Positions 1-9,260 are shown, numbered from the stretch's first letter. The stretch: 64,000 bases of DNA from Candidatus Curtissbacteria bacterium (GCA_030647775.1 JAUSJC010000010.1:462961-526960), one strand, 5' to 3'. Numbers and translations are program-made. The notes: a model not told the origin generated them from the sequence alone.

Positions 1-177
1 TTCGGCCAAAGGCTGGACACTCCCGATATTAGGGCCGGTATCGCCATTGTTATCGCCGCACTTTCTGCAACAGGTAAGAGCCAAATCGATAAAGCCGAGC
101 TTATCGAGAGAGGTTATGAAAATATAGTGGAAAGACTTTTAGCTCTCGGTGCCCAAATAACCCGTAGGCAGTCATAA
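1..177 (+). CDS. murA: UDP-N-acetylglucosamine 1-carboxyvinyltransferase, C-terminal end (partial)
   Basis: The first 58 sense codons read as the end of MurA (EPSP-synthase fold), the cytoplasmic enzyme that commits UDP-GlcNAc to peptidoglycan by transferring enolpyruvate from PEP. The window edge removes most of the protein, including the catalytic Cys loop. The call rests on the family's terminal pattern: a D-I-R-A-G stretch, a hydrophobic helix, then R-G-Y-E-N-I-V-E-R-L close to the C-terminus. The stop at 175-177 directly abuts the ATG of ddl, so the two are almost certainly co-transcribed at the head of the murein/division cluster. Confidence 0.85.
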   Translation, partial: FGQRLDTPDIRAGIAIVIAALSATGKSQIDKAELIERGYENIVERLLALGAQITRRQS

Positions 178-1104
178 ATGTCCAAGAAATTAAAAGTTGG
201 TGTTCTTTTTGGCGGCAAATCACCCGAGCACGAGATTTCAAAAATTTCCGGCAGGGAAGTCATCAAAAATCTGAATAAGGATAAATACGAAATAATCCCA
301 ATTTATATTGACAAAGACGGCAATTTTGATTCCCCCGCAAAAGTAGGATCGCTAAAAAAGCTAATCGATATTGCTTTCATTGCCATGCATGGTCCGTTAG
401 GGGAAGATGGCACGATTCAGGGACTCCTTGAGTTTTTAGGAATCCCATATACCGGTTCCAGAGTTCTAGCATCGGCTTTGGGCATGGACAAAATTTCCTC
501 GCTCGCAATATTTGCTCAAGAAGGTTTAAAAATACCCAAATATGTGGTTGTCGACAATCCCCATGTAGATATTAAAGATTTCAAACTGCCAGTTTTTGTC
601 AAACCGGCAAATCATGGATCTTCAGTCGGCGTCTCAAAAGTTATACATAAAAATCAGCTCAAGCAAGCAATCACTCTCGCCCTAAAATACAGTCCAGAAG
701 TTCTCGTACAGGAATTTATTGATGGGGTAGAGGTAACCTGCGCAATCCTTGGGAATGACAAGCCAAAAGCTCTACCTCTTGTTGAAATCGTTCCCAAAAA
801 AGAATTTTTCGATTATGAAGCCAAATATGATGCAAATCTTACCGACGAAATCGTTCCGGCAAGAATCAGCAAGTCTCTAACAAAAAAAGCTCAAGAAGCC
901 GCCTTAAAAGCTTACAGAGCGATCGGTTGCAAAGATTTTGGACGGGTAGACATGATCATTCGCGGCAAAGATATCTATGCCCTCGAGATCAACACAATTC
1001 CCGGACTTACACCCGTTTCTCTTTTCCCCAAAGCCGCCAAGGCTGCCGGCATCTCATACGAAAAACTGCTGGATAAAATTATTTCCCTCTCGCAAGAAAA
1101 TTAA
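178..1104 (+). CDS. ddl: D-alanine--D-alanine ligase
   Basis: ATP-grasp ligase joining two D-Ala in the cytoplasm; the dipeptide is then added to UDP-MurNAc-tripeptide by MurF, whose likely gene follows. At 308 residues it is normal for the DdlB-like group. Visible signatures are the N-terminal GGKSPEHEIS (about 12-21), the central ATP-grasp motifs VKPANHGSSVGVSK and VQEFIDGVEVT, and the C-terminal metal/substrate loop EINTIPG (270-276). The ATG follows the murA stop with no spacer and no Shine-Dalgarno sequence, suggesting translational coupling. Nothing is missing from the catalytic core. Confidence 0.95.
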   Translation: MSKKLKVGVLFGGKSPEHEISKISGREVIKNLNKDKYEIIPIYIDKDGNFDSPAKVGSLKKLIDIAFIAMHGPLGEDGTIQGLLEFLGIPYTGSRVLASALGMDKISSLAIFAQEGLKIPKYVVVDNPHVDIKDFKLPVFVKPANHGSSVGVSKVIHKNQLKQAITLALKYSPEVLVQEFIDGVEVTCAILGNDKPKALPLVEIVPKKEFFDYEAKYDANLTDEIVPARISKSLTKKAQEAALKAYRAIGCKDFGRVDMIIRGKDIYALEINTIPGLTPVSLFPKAAKAAGISYEKLLDKIISLSQEN

Positions 1105-1114
1105 CTCCAGTTCT

Positions 1115-1143
1115 TTGAATTAAGTGCCCAAAAAAGATATAAT
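1115..1143 (+). promoter_or_regulatory. sigma70-type promoter for the murF-like gene (leaderless)
   Basis: TTGAAT at 1115-1120, a 17-bp spacer and a perfect TATAAT at 1138-1143. The -10 box ends 6 bases before the first ATG (1150), so transcription should start at or next to the start codon. There is no Shine-Dalgarno sequence. Confidence 0.75.
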
Positions 1144-1149
1144 AGCAGA

Positions 1150-2358
1150 TTGATGATGTTTAATACCGATATTTTTGAAGAGGTCAGATCATGGAAAAAA
1201 CCTCTCCATAAATCAAGGAATTATATTGCCAAAAATTACCTCAAACTTCTTCCGGAAGTCGAGGTAATCGGTATTACCGGTAGCGTTGGTAAAACCCTAA
1301 CCCAAAACGCAATTTATTCGGTACTTTCCCAAAAATTTAACGTCGCCACCGGCGGCGAAAATCTTGATCCTACATTTCGTATTCCCCAAACGATTCTTGC
1401 AACCAAGCCGTGGAATCAAAAAGTAGTCCTCGAATATGGAGTCGAAAAACCCGGCAATATGGATCATTACCTTTCTATCGTCAAACCTAAAATTGCGGTT
1501 GTTACGACTATCTCCCCGACCCACACAAAATATTTTAAAGATATCGAGGGTATCTATAGTGAAAAGGTTAAGTTGGTAAAGGCTCTTGGTAAAAGCGGCT
1601 ATGCAGTCTTAAACGCCGATGATCCAAACGTCACGAAAATGGCAAATGAAACCGAAGCCAGAATTTATTGGTACGGTAAAAAGGCAGCCGACGGCGTAAA
1701 AATATCGCATTTTTCGCAAAGTCTTACCGGGTCAACCTTTCGTTTGCACTACAAAAGCCAAAAAGCTACTGTCAGCTGGAAGGCAGTGGGCGAACATCAA
1801 TTAACTTCGGCATATGCCGCTGCAGCCGTCGGTCTTTTGGAGGGTTTGACTTTAAAACAAATCGCCAAGGGGCTTTCCCAAGTGAAATTGCCCGTGCACC
1901 GTCTGACTCCGCTTGTTACCAAAAACTTCAATATTATCGACGATACTTATAATTCTTCTCCAAAAGCGGCTCTTGAAGCCTTGAAAACGTTCCTCAAATT
2001 ATCGAAAAATTTGCATAAAATAATTGTCCTCGGTCCGATGAAGGACTTGGGTCATTTATCCCTCGAAGAACACAAAAAACTTGGGTCAGCCATTGCCAAA
2101 TCTAAAATTAATGTTCTTATCACATACGAAAAGGTTGCCGAAATTATCGGCAAATCAGCCAAAAAATACGGCTTTGTCGGTAGAGTTCTAAATTCCGATT
2201 CAACGCAAGAAATTATAAAAGAAATTAAAAAACTCAAAAAGGCAAACAGCGTAATTCTAATTAAGGGCTCCCGCCATGCCCACCTGGAAAGAGTCGTTAA
2301 TGGGCTTTTAGGAAAATCGACAAAGCTAAACTGTTACCACTGTGGTAATCTTAAATAA
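1150..2358 (+). CDS. murF: Mur ligase, probable UDP-N-acetylmuramoyl-tripeptide--D-alanyl-D-alanine ligase
   Basis: Mur-ligase family protein, 402 residues, predicted to add D-Ala-D-Ala to UDP-MurNAc-tripeptide. The central ATPase domain has the P-loop GITGSVGKT (41-49); the C-terminal ligase domain has the D-D-T-Y-N-S-S-P signature typical of MurF. The protein is shorter than usual MurF (about 450): only about 40 residues precede the P-loop, so the N-terminal UDP-binding domain is missing or replaced. Three consecutive ATG codons (1150, 1153, 1156) could serve as start; 1150 is taken because the promoter spacing fits a leaderless start there. It could instead be another Mur-ligase paralogue, but its place between ddl and mraY favours MurF. 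Confidence 0.8.
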   Translation: MMMFNTDIFEEVRSWKKPLHKSRNYIAKNYLKLLPEVEVIGITGSVGKTLTQNAIYSVLSQKFNVATGGENLDPTFRIPQTILATKPWNQKVVLEYGVEKPGNMDHYLSIVKPKIAVVTTISPTHTKYFKDIEGIYSEKVKLVKALGKSGYAVLNADDPNVTKMANETEARIYWYGKKAADGVKISHFSQSLTGSTFRLHYKSQKATVSWKAVGEHQLTSAYAAAAVGLLEGLTLKQIAKGLSQVKLPVHRLTPLVTKNFNIIDDTYNSSPKAALEALKTFLKLSKNLHKIIVLGPMKDLGHLSLEEHKKLGSAIAKSKINVLITYEKVAEIIGKSAKKYGFVGRVLNSDSTQEIIKEIKKLKKANSVILIKGSRHAHLERVVNGLLGKSTKLNCYHCGNLK

Positions 2359-2377
2359 CTGCTCAAAATTAATTTAG

Positions 2378-3409
2378 ATGGTTCAAATTTTAGGCTTACT
2401 GCTATTATCATTTTTTACAATCAGTATTCTCCTGGTTCCGTTTATAAACGCCCTCTATAAAATAAGATTTCAAAGACGCAGTCAAAAAACTCGCGACATC
2501 TTTGAGGCTAGGACTCCAATTTTTGATAAACTTCATGGCCATAAAGTCGGCACTCCGGTAGGCGGTGGAGCCCTGGTAATTTTAGTTGTGACTGCCCTTT
2601 ATCTGGTTATTGTAAGTCTTGCCCCGCAGTTGGGGATTGAAAGAACCGCCGTCTACCCTTACAAAAAAGAAGTCCAAGTTCTCCTCTTCACTTTTCTCTC
2701 ATTTGGTCTTTTAGGTGCATACGATGATCTTAGAAAAACTTTCGGTTTTACAAAAAATAAATTCTGGGGGATGCGCTTTCGCCATAAATTCGCTGTCCAG
2801 TGGGCCTTAGCACTGGCAGTTGCCTGTTTTCTTTATTTTGGCTTGGGAATTCACATTGTTAACGTCAGATTTTTTGATGTTTTTGACCTCGGCCTTTTAT
2901 ATATCCCTTTTGCCGCTTTTGTCATCGTTTCTTTTGCCAACGCCGTCAATATTTCAGATGGTCTTGACGGCCTGGCAACGGGGCTTCTCTTAATTTGCCT
3001 CCTAGCCTTCTTAATAATATCCCGCACGATTTTAGATACCACTCTTTCAACATTTTTGGGCCTTTGGATCGGCGCCCTTATCGCTTTTCTTTATTTCAAC
3101 ATTTGGCCCGCCAGGATTTGGCTTGGCGATGTCGGTGCTCTCTCCTTCGGCGCCACTCTTGCCGTTATCGGTCTTATTTTAGGAAAGTCAATTGCCCTTC
3201 CGGTTATTGGCGGCATGTTTATTGTTGAAGTTGCCTCCTCGCTCGCGCAAATAGTTTCTAAAAAAATCAGGCATAAAAAACTTTTCGAGGTTGCCCCGAT
3301 TCATCTCTGGCTCCAGAATAAAGGCTGGGAAGAATCAAAAATAGTTTTCCGGTTTTGGCTGGCTCAAATTATGTTCGCCGTATTTGGCCTCTGGCTCTCC
3401 TTTTTCTAA
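2378..3409 (+). CDS. mraY: phospho-N-acetylmuramoyl-pentapeptide-transferase
   Basis: Integral membrane enzyme (343 residues, about ten hydrophobic segments) that transfers phospho-MurNAc-pentapeptide to undecaprenyl phosphate, giving lipid I. Family motifs are present in order: GTPVGGG (about 58-64), the catalytic Asp pair in GAYDDL (about 112-117), NAVNISDGLDGLATG (from about 188), WLGDVGALS (about 247) and PIHLWL (about 307). The last two differ mildly from the usual MGDTGSL and PIHHH forms. The start follows murF by 19 bases without a Shine-Dalgarno sequence, consistent with one operon running from ddl toward murG. Confidence 0.95.
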   Translation: MVQILGLLLLSFFTISILLVPFINALYKIRFQRRSQKTRDIFEARTPIFDKLHGHKVGTPVGGGALVILVVTALYLVIVSLAPQLGIERTAVYPYKKEVQVLLFTFLSFGLLGAYDDLRKTFGFTKNKFWGMRFRHKFAVQWALALAVACFLYFGLGIHIVNVRFFDVFDLGLLYIPFAAFVIVSFANAVNISDGLDGLATGLLLICLLAFLIISRTILDTTLSTFLGLWIGALIAFLYFNIWPARIWLGDVGALSFGATLAVIGLILGKSIALPVIGGMFIVEVASSLAQIVSKKIRHKKLFEVAPIHLWLQNKGWEESKIVFRFWLAQIMFAVFGLWLSFF

Positions 3410-3447
3410 TTTTATGAGCGAAAACGAAGAAAATAAGCTCTCTTAAG

Positions 3448-4230
3448 ATGCAAGATAAACGACCAATAGGACTTTTTGATTCCGGTGTTGGCGGCCTCTC
3501 CGTTCTTTTGGAAATTGCCAAAATCCTCCCCAACGAAAACTTCATTTTTCTGGCTGATCAGCTAAACGTTCCCTATGGCGGCAAAACTAAAAGGGAACTG
3601 GAAGACCTAACTGAACGAATCACTTACTTCTTAATGAAGAAAAAAATAAAAGCTCTGGTGGTTGCCTGTAACACGGCAACTTGTTACGCCTTGGATTATT
3701 TAAGGTTCAATTTCGATATTCCCATAGTCGGCGTCGTTCCGGCCGTTAAGCCCTCCGCCAAACTTACCAAAACCGGGAAAATTGCCATTATGTCCACACC
3801 AGCCACAGCCAAAAGCGCCTATTTGGCTTCTCTAATAGTAGAATTCGGTAAGCATAAAAATTTCCTTAAACTAGGATGCGATGGTTTAGAAGATGCTGTC
3901 GAGACCTTAGATACAAATGCACTTGAGAAGCTTTTAGATAAATATTGCGCACAGATTAAAAAATTTGGTGCGGATGTTGTGATCTTAGGTTGTACCCACT
4001 TCCCATTTCTAAAAGAAGATATTAAAAAAAGGCTTGGCCCCAATGTGAAAGTTATTGATTCAGGCCAAGCAATTGCTAGGCGTGTTAAGTATCTTCTCAA
4101 GAGGAAAGACATTCTTTCTTCATCAAAAGATAGCGACCTTTTTTTTACTACGGGTGACGAGAAAGAATTTTCGCGCGTTGCTTCCCAACTTTTAGAATCT
4201 ATTATCAAGTCCCAAAAAGCAGAGATCTAA
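3448..4230 (+). CDS. murI: glutamate racemase
   Basis: Cofactor-independent racemase converting L-Glu to D-Glu for the murein stem peptide. The 260-residue protein has both catalytic cysteines in their family contexts: DSGVGG (about 10-15) then ACNTAT (about 73-78), and GCTHFP (from about 181). It is complete. Placement is informative: the next gene is a MurL-type epimerase and the one after is murD, so this genome carries the parts for two alternative routes to D-Glu-containing precursors. The ATG at 3448 is the first in frame after the mraY stop; no clear promoter or ribosome-binding site is seen. Confidence 0.95.
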   Translation: MQDKRPIGLFDSGVGGLSVLLEIAKILPNENFIFLADQLNVPYGGKTKRELEDLTERITYFLMKKKIKALVVACNTATCYALDYLRFNFDIPIVGVVPAVKPSAKLTKTGKIAIMSTPATAKSAYLASLIVEFGKHKNFLKLGCDGLEDAVETLDTNALEKLLDKYCAQIKKFGADVVILGCTHFPFLKEDIKKRLGPNVKVIDSGQAIARRVKYLLKRKDILSSSKDSDLFFTTGDEKEFSRVASQLLESIIKSQKAEI

Positions 4231-4231
4231 A

Positions 4232-5581
4232 ATGAATAGAAACAGCGGCGTGAAGATTCTAAGAGAAAAATATCCAGTATTTGAATACTCAAGTTTTTCT
4301 TATAAGAAAAAGGCTAAATCACTTGTTATCTCTTTTCTTTTTAAGATCCGTCCGGATATTGTATTTGAACCCGTTTTAGAAATTAAAAATGTTGATAATT
4401 TTGAAAATATAGAAAACTTTATTTTCCATTTAGGGTTAATTGAAATGTTGAGCTATTGGAAAGTCACCTGCTCTCCACTCATAAAAATAAAAGCTGGGTC
4501 ATTAAACCAAAAACAAATAAATTGGTGGAAAAACTTACTTATAAAAGGTCTTGGAGAATTCTTCTATCAAAATGATATCGACTTTAAAGAAGAAGATTTT
4601 GTGAGAATTGAAAGTGCTGGCAAAAAACTTTTTCAATATGACAAAGTCGGCCATAAAGATCGTTATTTAATTCTAAATGGAGGGGGAAGGGATTCTGTTG
4701 TCTCATTAGAATTTTTAAAAGAGCTTAAAAAACAAACAAAAATTTTAATGCTCAACCCTACCCAAGCCCAATTAGCTGTAACCAGAGTTTCTGGCGTAGA
4801 TAATCCGATCATTGTTAAAAGAGAAATTGATAAAAGATTACTAGATCTAAACCAGAAAGGATATTTAAATGGCCATACTCCATTCTCGGCATATTTATCT
4901 TTCCTTTCTATTCTATGTTCTAAACTTTTTGACTATAAATACATTATTTCTTCAAATGAAAGAAGCTCTAACGAAGGAAACCTTGAATTTAAAGGCGAGA
5001 AGATTAATCACCAATATTCCAAAAGCTTCGAATTCGAGAAATCTTTTAGACAATATGCAAAAGAGAATCTATCAGATGACATAGAATATTTAAGTTTATT
5101 AAGGCCGCTTTACGAAATTCAAATTTCCAGGATATTTTCGAATTACAAACAATATTTCGGTGCATTTAAAAGCTGCAATAGGGGGCAAAAAACCAACAGC
5201 TGGTGTGGGAAATGCCCAAAGTGTCTTTCAATTTTTATTTCCTTATATCCATTCGTAGGTGAAGGTCAGGCAGAAATAATCTTCGGGAAAAACTTATATA
5301 AAGACACAGATCTCGTTGGTCTTCTCGGAGAAATCAGCGGTGAGGGCGAGAACAAACCTTTTGAGTGCGTAGGAACTTTTGAAGAAATTTTAACAGGTCT
5401 TTATCTAAGCTCAAAAAAGGCCGGAGAACAATTAAAAGAACTTCCTCTTTTGGAATTTGCGGTTTCTGAAATTTTACCTAAATATAATATGGAAGAAATT
5501 CAAGAAAGAATCATTAATGGTTGGGACGACGAAAATTTTCTGCCGGGAAAAATTGTTACTACACTCAAAAATAATGTTTGA
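4232..5581 (+). CDS. murL: MurL-type UDP-MurNAc-L-alanyl-L-glutamate epimerase
   Basis: 449-residue protein matching the MurL pattern. In Xanthomonas oryzae, MurL epimerises the terminal L-Glu of UDP-MurNAc-L-Ala-L-Glu to D-Glu after MurD2 adds L-Glu. What is seen: a PP-loop-like NGGGRDS (about 149-155), a NGHTPFSAY stretch, a SSNERSSNEGN segment followed by NHQYSKSFEFE, and a cysteine cluster (C315, C325, C328, C331) in a CNRG...WCGKCPKC context. It starts one base after the murI stop and its end overlaps the murD start, so the three are translationally linked. The family name is inferred from motifs and position; its activity is unproven here. Confidence 0.75.
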   Translation: MNRNSGVKILREKYPVFEYSSFSYKKKAKSLVISFLFKIRPDIVFEPVLEIKNVDNFENIENFIFHLGLIEMLSYWKVTCSPLIKIKAGSLNQKQINWWKNLLIKGLGEFFYQNDIDFKEEDFVRIESAGKKLFQYDKVGHKDRYLILNGGGRDSVVSLEFLKELKKQTKILMLNPTQAQLAVTRVSGVDNPIIVKREIDKRLLDLNQKGYLNGHTPFSAYLSFLSILCSKLFDYKYIISSNERSSNEGNLEFKGEKINHQYSKSFEFEKSFRQYAKENLSDDIEYLSLLRPLYEIQISRIFSNYKQYFGAFKSCNRGQKTNSWCGKCPKCLSIFISLYPFVGEGQAEIIFGKNLYKDTDLVGLLGEISGEGENKPFECVGTFEEILTGLYLSSKKAGEQLKELPLLEFAVSEILPKYNMEEIQERIINGWDDENFLPGKIVTTLKNNV

Positions 5582-6944
5582 AGAATTCAAAGATAAAAAT
5601 ATTTTGATTCTGGGAGCAGGTCGGGAAGGGTTTTCTGCTTTAAAGTTGCTAAGAAAGATTTTCCCACGGAAAAGATTAACTATCTGCGATGAGAAAAATT
5701 TAGAGAAACTTGATAAAGAAATTCAGGAAATCGTCAGGGGTGATAAAAATTTAGAAGCAAATTTTGGCAAACACTATTTAGATTTTCCTGGAAATATCGA
5801 TCTTATAATTAAATCTCCTGGTATCCCGCGAAAAAAATTGGGAAAAATATCTGCGCAGATAACATCAGCAACGAAAATATTCTTCAAATACTGCAAAGGG
5901 ACCATAATTGGTATCACCGGAACTAAAGGCAAAAGCACTACATCGTCACTTGTTTATAAGATTCTCAAAGACAATGGTTTTAATGTTGAACTGGTAGGTA
6001 ATATTGGTAAACCGGCAATTATATATCTTGACGCAAAAACAGAAGACAAAATTTTTATTTATGAACTATCAAGTTTCCAGCTTGAAGATCTACGTCAAAG
6101 CCCGCATATTGGGGTTATTTTGAATATCTATGAGGAACATCTGGATTATCACGAAAGCTTCGAAGATTATAAAAAAAGTAAAGTAAATATTACCCGGTGG
6201 CAAAAACCTAATGATTTTTTAATTTATAATTTTAATGCAGACTTAAAAGCGGTAATTATTTCCCAGACAAAGGCACAAAAAATCCCCTTTAGTATTTCAG
6301 AAGCAATAAATGACGGCTATTCTATTGAAAACGACTGGATAGTTAACGCAACGGACGGAAAGAAAGAAAAAATAATGTCGCTTGATAATATAAATCTTAT
6401 CGGAAAATTTAATTTGAATAATGTAATTGCTTCTATTGCAGTTACTAAAATTTTTGGGATCGAGAACAGAAAAATAGAAAAATCCGTTAAATCATTTAAA
6501 CCGCTGGAGCATCGTCTTCAGCTTGTAGGCACTTTCAGAGGCATTACATTTTATAATGATTCTATAGCCACAAATCCGGGGGCAACGATAGCAGCAATGG
6601 ATGCTCTTGGGGATAATTTGCAAACGATAATCCTTGGCGGATACGAACGGGGATTAAATTTCGATAATCTGGCAACGGAGTTAATCAACAGCAAGGTTGA
6701 AAACACTATTCTCTTTCCCGTAACCGGCAAGAGAATAAAGGAAGCAATACTTACACAAAAGCCGGACTGCAAGATTCATTTCTATGATGCTAGTAATATG
6801 TCAGAAGCCGTGGCACTTGCTTGCTCAAATACGCAAGAGGGCAAAATTTGTTTACTCTCCCCAGCTTCGCCGAGTTTTAACATGTTCAAAAATTACGAGG
6901 ACCGCGGCAGGCAGTTTGCCGCCGAAGTTAATAAACTAACGTGA
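5574..6944 (+). CDS. murD: UDP-N-acetylmuramoyl-L-alanine--glutamate ligase (MurD, possibly MurD2-like)
   Basis: Mur ligase (456 residues from the ATG at 5574) adding glutamate to UDP-MurNAc-L-Ala. The chosen start overlaps the last 8 bases of murL and gives the expected N-terminal Rossmann segment ILILGAGREG; an upstream in-frame ATG at 5457 lies deep inside murL and is rejected. The P-loop GITGTKGKST is at 113-122 and the C-terminal LSPASPSFNMFKNYEDRG at about 428-445. The usual DSKATN motif reads DSIATN (329-334), with Ile331 replacing a Lys conserved in D-Glu-using MurD. With murL next door, L-Glu specificity is possible but not shown. Confidence 0.9.
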   Translation: MFEEFKDKNILILGAGREGFSALKLLRKIFPRKRLTICDEKNLEKLDKEIQEIVRGDKNLEANFGKHYLDFPGNIDLIIKSPGIPRKKLGKISAQITSATKIFFKYCKGTIIGITGTKGKSTTSSLVYKILKDNGFNVELVGNIGKPAIIYLDAKTEDKIFIYELSSFQLEDLRQSPHIGVILNIYEEHLDYHESFEDYKKSKVNITRWQKPNDFLIYNFNADLKAVIISQTKAQKIPFSISEAINDGYSIENDWIVNATDGKKEKIMSLDNINLIGKFNLNNVIASIAVTKIFGIENRKIEKSVKSFKPLEHRLQLVGTFRGITFYNDSIATNPGATIAAMDALGDNLQTIILGGYERGLNFDNLATELINSKVENTILFPVTGKRIKEAILTQKPDCKIHFYDASNMSEAVALACSNTQEGKICLLSPASPSFNMFKNYEDRGRQFAAEVNKLT

Positions 6945-8059
6945 GAAATTATTTGGTCAGGTCAAAACAAAAGGCACTGGACCTGCCTTTTATTACTGCC
7001 ACTGTCCTTATGGTTATACTTGGTCTCGTCATCATCTATGATGCCACGCCGGTTGCCGCCTTTCATGATTTTGGCGACAAGCTTTACTACTTCAAAAACC
7101 AGCTCATTTGGGCAACATTAGGTTCTTTTGCCCTCATCTTCTTTAGTTTTTTTGATTACCATAAGCTCTTGAAATTTGCTTACCCGCTCCTTTCGGCAAG
7201 CGTTCTTCTTTTATTGGCAGTTCTTGTGCCCGGTATCGGTTCTAAAATTTACGGGGCCCGCCGTTGGATTTCTATTGCCGGTTTTTCTTTTCAACCTTCG
7301 GAAATTGCCAAACTGGCGCTAATTTTCTACGAAACTGCGGTTATCTCCAAATTTGAAAACTTTAAAATTTCTTTTAAAGATGCTTTTTTAGTAATCTTTC
7401 TGCCGGCGTTTGCCGTTACCGGTCTTGTCCTAGTCCAGCCGGACCTGGGAACAGCCTTAATTTTGGCTAGCCTTACTTTAACAATTTACTTTGTAGGCGG
7501 TGGTCCACTTAAACATCTTGTTTTGGCCCTTTCTGCCATAATTGTTGCGGGAGTTGGTGCAATAATTCTTGAACCATACCGTTTTGCTAGGTTCAAATCG
7601 TTCCTCGACCCCGCTCACGACCCGCAAGGTGCTTCTTACCAGATAAACCAAATATTAATCGCTCTTTCCCAAGGCGGGCTTTTCGGTGTCGGGCTTGGAG
7701 GCTCCCGCAGCAAGTTTGACTTCATCCCCGAAGTTCAGGGAGACGCAATTTTTGCCGTTTTTGTTGAAGAACTGGGCTTTATTGGTGCCGTACTTTTAAT
7801 TGCGCTTTTCCTTTTTATCATCTCCAGGGGCATCGCCATTGCCAGAAATGCCCCGGACCCGACCGGCAAAATTTTGGCAATCGGACTGGTTGGCTTAATT
7901 GCCGTCCAGGCGCTTTTTAATCTGGCTTCTGTCGTTGCCCTTGTCCCCCTAACCGGTGTACCGCTTCCGTTTATTTCCTATGGTGGTTCGTCGCTTTTTG
8001 TTATAGTTGCCGCGATTGGTATTCTTATTAATATTGAAAGGCAATCGCAAAAAGCATGA
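6941..8059 (+). CDS. ftsW: lipid II polymerase FtsW (SEDS family)
   Basis: Polytopic SEDS glycosyltransferase of the divisome, 372 residues with about ten hydrophobic segments. Motifs seen: FQPSEIAKLA, VQPDLGTA, the DPAHDPQGASYQ loop that holds the family's catalytic Asp region, and the C-terminal PLPFISYGGSS. It starts at GTG 6941, overlapping the murD stop by four bases (GTGA), and its own 3' end overlaps murG (ATGA), so murD-ftsW-murG are tightly coupled. Assigned FtsW rather than RodA because of this neighbourhood; a second SEDS protein at 23.9 kb is the likely RodA. Confidence 0.9.
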   Translation: MRNYLVRSKQKALDLPFITATVLMVILGLVIIYDATPVAAFHDFGDKLYYFKNQLIWATLGSFALIFFSFFDYHKLLKFAYPLLSASVLLLLAVLVPGIGSKIYGARRWISIAGFSFQPSEIAKLALIFYETAVISKFENFKISFKDAFLVIFLPAFAVTGLVLVQPDLGTALILASLTLTIYFVGGGPLKHLVLALSAIIVAGVGAIILEPYRFARFKSFLDPAHDPQGASYQINQILIALSQGGLFGVGLGGSRSKFDFIPEVQGDAIFAVFVEELGFIGAVLLIALFLFIISRGIAIARNAPDPTGKILAIGLVGLIAVQALFNLASVVALVPLTGVPLPFISYGGSSLFVIVAAIGILINIERQSQKA

Positions 8060-9153
8060 AAAAGATTGTAATCACAGGGGGACATCTAACGCCGGCACTG
8101 GCCGTGGTAGAAGCCTTAGCAAATAAAAAAGAATACAAAATAATCTTCTTCGGCCGCAAGATTGCCACGGACGGATCCGATAGCGTGTCGGCCGAATTCC
8201 GGGAAATCGGCAAAAGGAATATTACTTTTGTAGATATCGTCTCGGGGAGGCTTACCCGAAAATTTACAAAATACTCAATTCCTTCGCTGCTCAAGATTCC
8301 GCTGGGGGTTTTAATGTCATTTCTTTATCTCGCCAAATACAGACCTTCTCTTGTTGTTTCTTTCGGCGGATACTTATCTACTCCCGTAGTCTTTTGCGCC
8401 TGGCTTTTGGGAATCGACTGCCTAACTCACGAGCAGGCGGTGGTTCCCGGTTTTGCCAACAGGCTGAATAGTCTTTTTGTTAAAAAAATCTTTTTGTCTT
8501 GGGAGCAGACAAAAAATTACTTTCCCAAAGAAAAATACCAGGTAATCGGAACCCCTCAACCCCAATCGTTATTGGAAAAATCCGCGGGCGAAAAAAAGGT
8601 CAAAGCAATTCTTGAAAGAATTGGGGACATGGTCGTGGTAGCCGGCGGTTCCCAGGGTTCACACATCATCAATAACCTGGTTTTTGAAAATCTTGATCTT
8701 TTCGCGAGAAACTTGGTTTTTCACCAGATAGGTACTGCCAATTATAAAAACGACCACGCCAAAGCGGCCAAAATCAGGAAAAATAATTATTTCGCCATTG
8801 ACTACGTAAGCCCCGAAGATATTGGTGCCGTATTTTCTCGCGCCAAGTTCGTTATCTCACGCTCCGGCGCCAACACCGTTTGGGATCTGGCAATGCTTGC
8901 CAAACCGGCCATTTTAATCCCCTTGGCCATTGCCGCGGGGGATGAACAAACCAAAAACGCCCAAATTCTCGAAACCGCCGGTTCGGCAATTATCCTCAGC
9001 CAAAATAGCCTTTCCCGCGCCTCCTTAAAAGAAGCAATCAAAAAAATGGAAGACAATCTCTCTGAATTTGAAAAATCTGCCCGCGCCTTCCAAAAAACTC
9101 TACCCCAAAATTCAACCGAAAAACTCGTTCAGTATATTTATCAAATCCTCTAA
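8056..9153 (+). CDS. murG: undecaprenyldiphospho-muramoylpentapeptide beta-N-acetylglucosaminyltransferase
   Basis: GT28 glycosyltransferase that adds GlcNAc to lipid I, giving lipid II on the inner membrane face. 365 residues. Seen: HEQAVVPGFANRL, the VAGGSQGSHIIN loop opening the C-terminal Rossmann domain, and the donor-binding SRSGANTVWDLAMLAKPAI followed by the D-E-Q-T-K-N-A stretch. The N-terminal glycine loop is short: ITGGHLTPAL instead of the longer GGTGGHxxPA form. Its start codon overlaps the ftsW stop. The gene ends the tightly packed murein block; 116 bases with repeat fragments and a promoter follow. Confidence 0.93.
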   Translation: MKKIVITGGHLTPALAVVEALANKKEYKIIFFGRKIATDGSDSVSAEFREIGKRNITFVDIVSGRLTRKFTKYSIPSLLKIPLGVLMSFLYLAKYRPSLVVSFGGYLSTPVVFCAWLLGIDCLTHEQAVVPGFANRLNSLFVKKIFLSWEQTKNYFPKEKYQVIGTPQPQSLLEKSAGEKKVKAILERIGDMVVVAGGSQGSHIINNLVFENLDLFARNLVFHQIGTANYKNDHAKAAKIRKNNYFAIDYVSPEDIGAVFSRAKFVISRSGANTVWDLAMLAKPAILIPLAIAAGDEQTKNAQILETAGSAIILSQNSLSRASLKEAIKKMEDNLSEFEKSARAFQKTLPQNSTEKLVQYIYQIL

Positions 9154-9188
9154 TCCCCACCGCTACCACCTACATCCCAACTAAGATT

Positions 9189-9260
9189 AGACCCGAGCGT
9201 TTGCGAGGGTCGCATGGTACTGTATTAGATTTGTTTAACAAATCGCATGGCACTGTATAT
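9189..9260. repeat. fragments of the GCATGGCACTGTATAT repeat
   Basis: Two neighbouring copies of a GCATGGYACTGTAT motif (near 9213 and 9246), the first preceded by a decayed gagcg...gaggg segment. The same motif recurs at about 25409, 40941 and, inverted, about 42241. The second copy supplies the -10 box of the next gene. Confidence 0.5.
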
